A stretch of DNA of 64,000 nucleotides from CAVQCX01 sp963775335. Lineage in GTDB: Bacteria > Pseudomonadota > Gammaproteobacteria > Chromatiales > Chromatiaceae. The translations under genes were made by a program, and so were the position numbers. Of the stretch, positions 48,307 to 57,897 are shown one piece after another (positions within the stretch are counted from its first letter, which is position 1; the number at the start of each line of letters is the position of its first letter). The stretch covers positions 1,178,001 to 1,242,000 of the forward strand of contig CAVZIJ010000003.1 in the NCBI GenBank assembly GCA_963775335.1, given 5' to 3'. The notes beneath the pieces were generated by a model. It was not told the DNA's origin. It worked only from the letters and a program-made list of their open reading frames with translations, and made no database searches.

Positions 48307-48981
48307 TCAGGCGGCGGTGTCTGAGACGATCCGCCCGTCGGTCATATGCACGCGCCGCTTCGCCCGCCCCCCCACCTCCGGGTCATGGGTGACCACCAGC
48401 AGGGTGATACCCTGGCGATTCAGGTCCTCGAGCGTATTGATCACCACCCCGCCGGAGACGTGATCCAGGTTTCCGGTGGGCTCGTCGGCGAGAACGATGC
48501 TCGGCTTCATGATCACCGCGCGCGCTATGGCGACGCGCTGGCGCTGACCGCCCGAGAGCTGATTCGGCCGGTGACGGGCGCGGTCCGCCAGACCCATCGT
48601 CTCCAGCGCCGCATTCACCCGCTCGCGCCGCTGGTCGGGATCGATCCCGGCCAACATCAGCGGCAGCTCCACGTTCTCGGCCGCCGTCAGGCGTGGAATC
48701 AAATGGAAGGACTGGAAAACGAAGCCTATCTTGTCGCGTCGCACCTCGGCCTGCTGGTCATCGCTCAGCTCAGTCGTGCGCACACCGTCCAAGAAATAGT
48801 CCCCCGCGTTGGGCCGGTCGAGCAATCCCAGGATGTTCAACAGCGTGGATTTTCCCGAGCCGGAGGAGCCCATGATTGCGGCATAGGACCCCGGCTCGAA
48901 GCTGAGACTGACGTCTCTCAGGGCATGGACATCCTCCTCGCCGAGCTTGAAGATGCGCTCTACCCCGCGAATCTGGATCAT
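48307..48981 (-). CDS. MacB/LolD-type ABC ATPase
   Basis: 224 residues. Walker A GSSGSGKST (~40), signature LSGGQRQR (~144), Walker B IVLADEPTGNLD and the H-loop in VVTHDPE are all intact. The extended LLNILGLLDRPNAGDYFLDG is typical of the MacB/LolD/FtsE group. Its ATG overlaps the stop codon of the fusion protein (ATGA). Confidence 0.94.
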   Translation of the reverse strand: MIQIRGVERIFKLGEEDVHALRDVSLSFEPGSYAAIMGSSGSGKSTLLNILGLLDRPNAGDYFLDGVRTTELSDDQQAEVRRDKIGFVFQSFHLIPRLTAAENVELPLMLAGIDPDQRRERVNAALETMGLADRARHRPNQLSGGQRQRVAIARAVIMKPSIVLADEPTGNLDHVSGGVVINTLEDLNRQGITLLVVTHDPEVGGRAKRRVHMTDGRIVSDTAA

Positions 48982-50130
48982 TTCGCCGGCGCCCCCTCCC
49001 GGGCCAGCGCGCCGTCCTTCACGCCGTCGCGATCCACGGAAGTCACTACCAGCTCCCCGGGCTTCAGCCCATCGAGCACCTCCGTGAAGTTCCAGTTGGT
49101 CAGCCCCACCTTGATCTGGCGCTCGTGCAAGCGCCCCGAGTCCGGGTCCAGGACAAAGACGCGCTTGCCCTCGACCACCGCCTCGGTGGGAACCCGCAGC
49201 GCCTGAGGGTGGACCTGCAGGACGATCTCGACGTCGGCGCTGTAGCCGGCCAGCATCCGTTCCAGGTCCGCCGGGTTCACGAAGTCGACCTCGACATCGA
49301 CGGTACGCGCCTGCTTCTCGAGGGCGAGAACGTAAGGCGCAACCCGTCTCACGCGGCCCTCGAACACGCGGGTGCCATAGGCATCGAGCGTGATCCGCGC
49401 CGGCATGCCCTTCTCCACTCCCGCCGCGTCCACCTCATCGATGGGAGCGCTCACATAGAAGCAATTGAGACCGATCAGATCGACGATCGGCTGGGTGGCG
49501 ATCCCCGGCGGGGAGGGCGTCACATACTGTGAGAGCTCTCCGTTCACGTTGGCGACCACGCCGTCGAAGGGTGCCAGTAGCCGCGTACGGGACAGCTTGG
49601 CCTCCGAGACCCCGAGCTTGGACTTGCTGAACGTCTATGGCCGTTTGCGCCGCAGCGCACTCGGCCTTGCGGGCCTTGGCCTGGGTCACCGCCTTGTCGG
49701 TCTGCTCCTCCGAAGCCACCCCGCGCTTCTGCAGCTTGAGCATCCGGTCGGCTTCGCGCTGCCCCACTTCGGCGTTGAGACAACTGGCCCGGGCCTTGCT
49801 CACAGACGCCTGAATCTCGCTCCGAGCGAGGTCCACTTCGGCTTTCAGGTCGTCGTTCCAAAGCTCCAGCAGCAGCTGGCCTTGCTTGACGATCTGTCCG
49901 GCGCTCACCTCCAGGCGAGCGATCTGGCCGCCCACGCTCGGCGTCGGAAAGGCCCTCAGGCACGCATCGACCGTGCCCGCCCGAGTATTGGCGACAGTCT
50001 TCTCGACGACACCCCGTTCGACAGGCTTGACCACAACTTCGATCGGTTTGGCTCGGGTCGACCACCACAGGCTCGCCACTACCGCGACCACGACTAACAG
50101 GAGGACGATGCGCAATTGTCGGCGTTTCAC
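48978..50130 (-). CDS. Membrane-fusion protein (HlyD/DevB/MacA type), frameshifted
   Basis: Periplasmic adaptor, 383 residues after repair. A GTG start at 50130, a basic N-terminus and one membrane helix (VLLLVVVAVVASLWW), a lipoyl-like half (VGGQIARLEVSAGQIVKQGQ), a long alpha-hairpin with cysteines, the second half (RLLAPFDGVVANVNGE) and beta-barrel domains. At 49629-49635 on the plus strand (GACGTTC on the coding strand) the frame changes; removing one T gives AIDVSKSKLGVSEAKL, a natural coiled-coil continuation. First gene of the exporter operon, divergent from the synthase. Confidence 0.85.
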
Positions 50131-50420
50131 CTTGTCTGACTCAGCTCAGTGGCTCTGCAAAGGGCGCTTACGATACCATAGGCGACGGGCGGTGGCGGGG
50201 GCAGTCGCCGCCCTACACGCGACATTTCCACCAAGGGCGCTTTCGGATAGGGACTTGACACGGCGGGAATAACAACACTTGACGGCCATTGGCCCTATAA
50301 TTTGCCTACCGACACCTTCCGGTCGAAACACACTTTGCGATTGACCGACCCTGGGTAGACTGGTAAAAAGTCCCGCTCAGCTAAATTCCAACCCGGACCA
50401 CCGAATCCCCTACATAACGG
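50131..50420. promoter_or_regulatory. Divergent control region between exporter and synthase
   Basis: 290 bp without a gene. A perfect TATAAT lies at 50296-50301 on the plus strand, but TTGACG at 50279-50284 is only 11 bp upstream and TTGACA at 50255-50260 is too far, so a regulator may be needed. AAGGGCGCTT occurs twice in direct orientation (50160-50169 and 50233-50242, 73 bp apart, each followed by a related CGATA/CGGATA), a candidate operator pair. The palindrome GGCCATTGGCC is at 50284-50294. Confidence 0.4.
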
Positions 50421-53400
50421 ATGGAAATGCTCGATTTCAGAATCATCGGGATCAGCCCCTTTTTCAATCCTGATCCCAATTTGGTCGCGGCACTGGCGAA
50501 AACGGACGCCTTGGGGGTGCTCGACCTGGGCGCTGATCCTGCCGCAGCCGCGGCGGGACTGGATGCATTGCTCGCCCGCAATCCTCGGCGTTTCGGGGTA
50601 CTGGTCCGACCCGGCGTCCAGCCGACCGATCTTCCCACCGAGGCGCTCGTCGTCCTTCCGGGCCCCACCTACCCCGTCGCCGAGTGGGCGCCGCGCAGGG
50701 TGCTGGCCCAGGTCACGTGCCTGGAAGAGGCGCGCCGTGCCGTTGTCGCTGGGGCTTGCGGCCTGATCGCCAAGGGTACCGAATCCGGCGGGCGTATCGG
50801 ACAGGACACCTCGTTCCTGCTACTGCAGCACTTGGTGCGCGAGACCGATCTGCCGATCTGGGTGCAGGGCGGCATCGGCGTACACACGGCGGGGGCCTGT
50901 GTCGCGGGAGGGGCCTACGGGGTCGTCCTGGACGCACAGCTGGCCTTGGCCCGGGAGTCGCGTCTGCCGGCGGACATCAAATCCGCCGTTTCCATGATGG
51001 ACGGCAGCGAAACGACCCTCATTGGCGACCACCGGGTCTTCAGCCGCCCCGATCTCGGCGCCCTGCTGGCGACGCATCCGCCACAGATCCCGGAGCGCCT
51101 GGGCGCCGCTGGCCTCATGAGCCAGCTCCTGCCGGCAGGCCAGGATGCCGCCCTGGCGGCCATCCTGGCCGAGCGATACGTCACGGCGGGAGGCATAGTC
51201 TCCGGCATCGCGCACGCGATCGATGCATCCATCGCGACCGCGAAACACATGGACCCGCTGGCGCCCGGCAGCCCGCTGGCAGAGCTGCATCAACTCCCGT
51301 ACCCCGTTTTTCAGGGTCCGATGACGCGCGTCAGCGACACCGCGGAGTTCGCCAACGCCGTCGCAACGGCCGGAGGGCTTCCGTTCGTCGCCCTCTCGAT
51401 GCTGCGCGGTAAGGCCAGCCAGAAGCTGCTGCGGGAGACCAAGGCCCTGCTGGGAGACCGCACCTGGGGCGTTGGCGTGCTCGGGTTCGTCGACGCCGAG
51501 CTTCGGGCCGAGCAGCTCGCCGCGATCGAGGAGGTCGCCCCCCCGGTTGCCCTGATCGCCGGCGGGCGGCCCTCCCAGGCCCGACCGTTGGAGGAGAAAG
51601 GCATAGCCGCTTACCTCCACGTGCCTTCGCCGGGGCTGCTCAAGCTGTTCCTCGCCGACGGGGCCCGACGCTTCATCTTCGAAGGGCGTGAGTGCGGCGG
51701 ACACGTGGGGCCGCGGACAAGCTTCGTGCTCTGGGAGCTGCAGATCGCGGAGTTGATGAAGTTCGACCGTCCCAAAGAGCTCTGCGTGGTGTTCGCCGGC
51801 GGCATCCACGACGCCCGCTCGGCCGCCATGGTGGCCACGATGGCCGCCCCCTTGGCCGCCAAAGGGGCCAAGATCGGCGTGCTGATGGGCACCGCGTACC
51901 TGTTCACCAAGGAGGCCGTGGAGGACGGCGCCATCCTGCCCACCTACCAGAACGCCGCCCTGGCCTGCGAGCGCACCGTACTGCTGGAAACCGCCCCGGG
52001 GCACGCGACGCGTTGCGTGGACTCGCCGTACGTCCGGGCGTTCGTGGCCGAGCGCCAGCGCATGGAGGCTGCGGGCAAGGACCCCAAGCACATCTGGGAG
52101 CAGCTGGAGAGGCTCAACCTGGGCCGACTGCGCATCGCCTCCAAGGGCGTCAAGCGCGAAGGCAACAAGCTCGTGGAGGTCGGCGAGGCCGAGCAGCTTG
52201 AGGACGGCATGTACATGATCGGCGACGTGGCAACGCTGCACCACGGGCTTACCACTGCCGAATCGTTGCACCGCGAGGTCACCCAGGGTGCATCGGACTA
52301 CCTCGCGAAGCTCAAGCCCACTCGGCGGCCGATCGAGAAGCCTGCCCCGGCCAACGTCGCCATCGTGGGCATGGCCTGCGCGTTCCCGGGCGCCGATGAT
52401 GTCGAGCAATTCTGGTCGAACATCGTGTCGGGGACCTACTCCATCACGGAGGTCGATCCCACGCGTTGGAACCCCGATCTCTACTACGATCCCAACTCCC
52501 GCAACGGCGAGAAGACGCCCAACAAGACAGGCGGCTTCATCGGCGACGTCCTGTTCGATCCGCTGGACTACGGTATCCCGCCCCAGTCGCTGGCCACGGT
52601 GGACCCTTCCCAGCTCCTGAGCCTGGAAGCGGCCCGGCGGGCCCTCGCGGACGCCGGCTATGCCACTCGCGAATTCGACCGCTCCCGCGTCTCGGTGATC
52701 TTCGGCGCCGAGTCCGGCGCCGACATCTCCGCCGCCTATGGCTTCCGCGCCCTATATCGCCAGCTCGCCGGCGAGCTGCCGCCGGAGCTCGATGAACATC
52801 TGCCTCGGCTGACTGAAGACTCCTTCCCGGGCGTGCTCGCCAACGTCATCGCCGGGCGCATCGCCAACCGTCTTGATCTGGGCGGCTCGAACTTCACCGT
52901 GGATGCCGCCTGCGCTTCCTCGCTTGCAGCGCTGTACCTCGGTGCCAAGGAGCTCGTGTCCGACACCAGTGACATGGTGTTGTGCGGGGGTGTGGACCTG
53001 CACAACGGGATCAATGACTATCTGCTGTTTGCAGGCGTGCATGCGCTTTCCGCTTCGGGCCAGAGCCGGCCTTTCGACAGCCATGCCGACGGGATCGTTC
53101 TCGGCGAGGGCGTGGCCTGCCTGGTGCTCAAGCGTCTGGCCGACGCCGAGCGCGACGGTGATCGCATCTATGCGGTGGTCAAGGCCGTGGCCGGATCCAG
53201 CGATGGCCGCTCCCTGGGGCTCACCGCCCCTCGCAAGGAAGGTCAGATCAGCGCCGTGGAGCGCGCTTACGCCCGGGCCGGCATCTCGCCGGTCGACGTC
53301 GGTCTCGTGGAGGCCCACGGCACCGGGACGGTGGTCGGCGACCGTACCGAGCTCGCCACGCTCACCGACACCTTCCTGGCCGCGGGGGCCGGAATCGGCC

Positions 53401-56400
53401 GCTGCGGCCTGGGCTCGGTCAAGTCCCAGATCGGTCATACCAAGTGTGCCGCGGGCCTGGCGAGCTTGATCAAGGCCGCTAAGGCGCTTTACCACCGGGT
53501 GCTGCCACCGAGCATCAACATCGACCAGCCGAATCCCGCCTACGACGCGGACACCAGTCCCTTCCAGCTCTCCACCACGGCGCGCCCCTGGGTGGAGAGC
53601 TCCCGCTGCGCCGGCGTCAGCGCCTTCGGGTTCGGCGGATCGAACTTCCATACCGTCCTCAGCAGCTACGCTGAGGCGGAAGATCCGGAATACGGCTTCG
53701 CACACTGGCCCTTCGAGCTCTTCCTGTTCCGCTCCACGGATGGCGCCCTGGCCCTGGAGCGCGCCCGCGCACTGCTCGGCGTGCTCGACGCCGGTGTACC
53801 GGTGCGGCTGCGCGACCTGGCAGCGAGCGTCTCCCTACATGGCCAGGGGCCGACGCAGCTTGCCCTGGTCGCCGGTACCATCGAGGAGCTGCGCGCCGCC
53901 CTGCAGGCCGCCCTCGCCGGCCGCACCGATGGCAAGGATGTGTTCTTCGCCCGCACGCTCGAGGGCAAGATCGCGTTCCTGTTCCCCGGCCAGGGCTCCC
54001 AGCGGCCGAACATGCTGCGGGAGCTCTTTGTCGCCTTCCCGCACCTGCGCCGCATCCTGGAGCTGGGGGTGCCCTGGCAGGACGCGCTGTTCCCGCCGAC
54101 GCCGTGGAACGAGCAGCAGCGCTCGCTCCAGAAGGCCGCCATCACCGATACGCGCGTCGCTCAGCCGACCCTCGGGCTGGCCGGGCTCGCGGCCGCCGAT
54201 CTGCTCGGCAAGGCCGGCATCCGGGCGGACATGGCCGCGGGCCACAGTTACGGGGAGCTCGTCGCACTGTGTGTCGCCGGGGCCTTCGGTGAGGCCGAGC
54301 TTCTGGAGTTAAGCCTGGAGCGCGCCGAAGCCATCCTCGAGGCCGCCGAAGGCACGCCCAGCGGCATGGCGGCTGTCGCCGCCGACGCCGCCACGGTCGA
54401 GGCCCTGGTCAAGGGCGCAAAAGGGGTCGTCGCGGCCAACCACAACGCCCCCGACCAGACCGTCATCTCCGGACCGCAGGAGGCCCTCGAGCAGGCACTT
54501 AAGCAGCTGGACAAGGCGGGCGTCTCCGCCCGAGCCATTCCGGTCGCCGCCGCCTTCCACAGCCCCGTGGTGGCGGGGGCGTCCAAGCGGCTGCGTGCGC
54601 ACCTGGGGCATCTCTCGATCGAGGCGCCGACATTCACTGTCTGGTCCAATACGACGGGCGAGCCCTATCCCGAGGGCGCCGATGCGATCCGCGACCGGCT
54701 CGCCGAGCACGTTGCCAAGCCGGTGTACTTCTCCAAACAGATCGAGGCGATGTACGAGGCCGGCGCGCGGATCTTTGTGGAGGTCGGCCCCGGTCGCGTG
54801 CTGACAGGCTTGGTGGATCGCATCCTCGGCGACCGCGAGCACGTCACGATCAACTGCGCCACCGGCCAGGACTCCGAGATCAGGGACCTGCTCGTGGCGC
54901 TGGCACGCCTGGCGGCACTCGGCTTTGACGTTCGATCCTCACTTCCTGTTCGCCGGTCGCGACGCCAGGCTGCTGGATCTGCACCATCCGCAGAAGCTCG
55001 CGCCGTCACGCACCGCTTGGAAGATCAACGGCTGGCTGGCCCGCCCGGTCTACGGCGAGCCACCCAAGAATCGTCTGCGCCCAACCCCGCGGCCGGTCTT
55101 CACTCCAGGCACCCAGGCTCCCGGCCTTCCCGCCGCCGCGCTCGACCAGCGCGAGGCGACGGTGGTGGAGTACCTGCGCAACCTGCGCGAGCTGGCGATC
55201 GCCCAGCGCGACGTGATGCTCGGCATGCTCGGCGCCGCGCCGAGCGCGGCGGGCCTGGCTTCCGAGCCGGTCCGTCCGACCTCGGTCGAACGGCTCCCGG
55301 CTCCGGTTGCAGCGCCGACCCCTTCGGTCGCGAAAGCGGCGACCAGCTCCGCGCCGGCGGCCGCCCTCGGGGCTTCCCAGATTGATATCCGGGCGGCACT
55401 GCTCGGCATCGTCAGCGACAAGACCGGCTATCCCCAGGAGATGCTGGGGCTGGACCTGGACCTGGAGGCCGAGCTGAGCATCGACTCCATCAAGCGGGTC
55501 GAGATCCTCGGCGCGCTGGCCGGTCAAATCGGGCTCGAAGACACTGCCGGTGCCGACCGCGACTACGTCATCGAGCAGCTCGCCGCCAAAAAGAGCCTGC
55601 GCGAGATCGTCGACTGGCTGGAAGAGCAGGCTGTCGACCGGCCACAGCCCGTGACCGTGCCGACAGCGACTGTTGCGCCTGCTGCCGTTGCAGTGCCCGC
55701 GGGGGTGCCGGCTCGGGCCTCCGCATCGGAGGCCGACATCCAGACGGCTCTCCTGGCGATCGTCAGCGACAAGACCGGCTATCCCCAGGAGATGCTGGGG
55801 CTGGACCTGGACCTGGAGGCCGAGCTGAGCATCGACTCCATCAAGCGGGTCGAGATCCTCGGCGCGCTGGCCGGTCAAATCGGGCTCGAAGACACTGCCG
55901 GTGCCGACCGCGACTACGTCATCGAGCAGCTCGCCGCCAAAAAGAGCCTGCGCGAGATCATCGACTGGCTGGAAGAGCAGGCTGTCGACCGGCCACAGCC
56001 CGTGACCGTGCCGACAGCGACTGTTGCGCCTGCTGCCGTTGCAGTGCCCGCGGGGGTGCCGGCTCGGGCCTCCGTATCGGAGGCCGACATCCAGACGGCT
56101 CTCCTGGCGATCGTCAGCGACAAGACCGGCTATCCCCAGGAGATGCTGGGGCTGGACCTGGACCTGGAGGCCGAGCTGAGCATCGACTCCATCAAGCGGG
56201 TCGAGATCCTCGGCGCGCTGGCCGGCCAAATCGGGCTCGAAGATACTGCCGGTGCCGACCGCGACTACGTCATCGAGCAGCTCGCCGCCAAGAAAAGCCT
56301 GCGCGAGATCATCGACTGGATCCGCATCCAGCAGACCGGAGAGGCACCGGCCGGCGCCCCTCAGTCCCCTGCGGTGCCCCAGCCGGAGGTCAGCATGCCG

Positions 56401-57831
56401 GCAGTGCGTCGCTTCGTACGCCAGATCGTGCCAGCCGGTCCGGTCAAAGCGCGGCCTCAGATGCTGAGCGGCAAGAAGTTCGCCCTGTCCGACGCCGACA
56501 GCGCCATCGGCAAACAACTCGCCGGCCTGCTCAAGAAGCAGGGCGCCGTGATCGAGCTTCTTCACCATGGCGGGGCCCCCGGCGAGGTGGACGGGCTGAT
56601 CTATCTGGGCTCCCTGCGGGACCCCAACGGCATCTATCCGGCCAAGGAGCTGTTCGACCTGGCCCGCCAGGCGGTACGTAACGGCGCCGGCTGGATCTAC
56701 GGTCTGACCGGCCTGGGCGGGCACTTCGGGCGCACCGGAGACAGCCCGTTCCCGACGGCCAGCGGCGGTATCGCCGGCCTGCTCAAGAGCCTGGCCAAAG
56801 AGAAGCCGGACACGCGGGTCCGGGTCATCGACATCAACCTCGGCGAGGACCCCAAGAAGGTCGCCCGCGCGGTCCTCGACGAGCTCACTGCCGAAGACAA
56901 GCTCTTGGAGGTCGGCTACCACGGCGGCGAGCGCTTCACCTTGCACACGGTACAGGCCGAGATCGATGCGGCGAGCGGCGCCGAGCTCGACCTCGGGGAG
57001 GACTCTCTGGTGCTGGTCACCGGCGGGGCGCGGGGGATCACTGCCGGCGCCGTGATCGAGCTTGCCCACCGTACCAGCTGCAGGCTCGTCCTGGTAGGCC
57101 GCTCTCCTTTGCCAGGCCCCGAGGAGCCGGAATATGCGCGCGCGAAAGACCTGGCCGGCCTGCGTCAGATCCTGATCGGCCAGGGCAAGCTCAAGAGCCC
57201 AAGGGACATCGAGGCGGAGTGTCGCCGCGTGATGGCGGCACGAGACGTGCGCAGTACCCTCGAGGCGGTGCGTGCGGCCGGCTCGGAGCTGGAGTACCAC
57301 TCCCTGGACGTACGTGATGGGGCGGCATTCGAGAAGCTGATCGACGACCTCTATGCCCGCCACGGTCGGATCGACGGAGTGATCCACGGCGCCGGCATCA
57401 TCGAGGACAAGCTGATCCTGGACAAGCAGCGCGACTCCTTCGACCGGGTATTCGACACCAAGGTCTCGGCCGCTCGCACCCTCGCGACCAAGCTCCGAGA
57501 CGACGTCAGGTTCGTCGTCTTCTTTTCCAGCGTCTCCGGGGCTTTCGGCAACCGGGGCCAGACCGACTATGCAGCCGCCGGCGATCTGCTCGACAAGCTC
57601 GCGCTGGAGATGCACAAACGGCTGCCCGGGCGGGTGGTGTCCATCGATTGGGGGCCCTGGGCGTCCACCGGCATGGTCTCCCAAGATCTGGCCCGGGAAT
57701 ATGCGCGTCAGGGCGTTGGGCTGATCCCCTTGGACGAGGGTATACAGCGACTGTTCCAAGAGCTTGAGAGCGGCCCCGCCGGCGATGCTCAGGTGATACT
57801 GATGGCTGCCGAGCCATCGGTCATGCCCTGA
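50421..57831 (+). CDS. PUFA/glycolipid-type polyketide synthase A: NPD-NPD-KS-AT-ACP3-KR (frameshifted)
   Basis: About 2469 residues after repair. Residues 1-~290 and ~295-560 are two nitronate-monooxygenase/PfaD-like halves (IWVQGGIG; FEGRECGGHVGPRTS; VFAGGIHD), predicted enoyl reductase. KS ~643-1100 with Cys831 (DAACASS), His966 (HGTGT) and His1006 (GHTKCAAG). AT ~1180-1500 with Ser1276 in GHSYGE and AAFHS. Three ACPs with phosphopantetheine serines near 1689, 1806 and 1923 (each SIDSIKRVE). KR from ~2197 (VTGGARGI) with SS and Tyr2383. At 54927-54936 (GACGTTCGAT) the frame changes; dropping one T gives LGFDVDPHFLFAGRDA. Without repair, KS-AT and ACP-KR are separated and the second part has only a TTG start at 54925. 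Confidence 0.9.
55376..56330 (+). repeat. Three tandem ACP-coding repeats, 351-bp period
   Basis: The segment GTCAGCGACAAGACCGGCTA recurs at 55411, 55762 and 56113, exactly 351 bp (117 codons) apart. The repeats, including the linkers between ACP1-2 and ACP2-3, are almost identical at the DNA level, differing by a few bases (for example gcatcg/gtatcg). This points to recent duplication or gene conversion. Confidence 0.9.
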
Positions 57832-57897
57832 AGCTGCGACGCACTGACGGAAGCCTTGGCGGACGGACCGAGCCGTTAGCGGCCCAGACCTGAGCGT

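Noticed and set aside
50288..50305. Sigma-54 promoter TTGGCCCTATAATTTGCC
   Set aside because: The GG and GC elements are one base too far apart (11 instead of 10) and the rest matches poorly.
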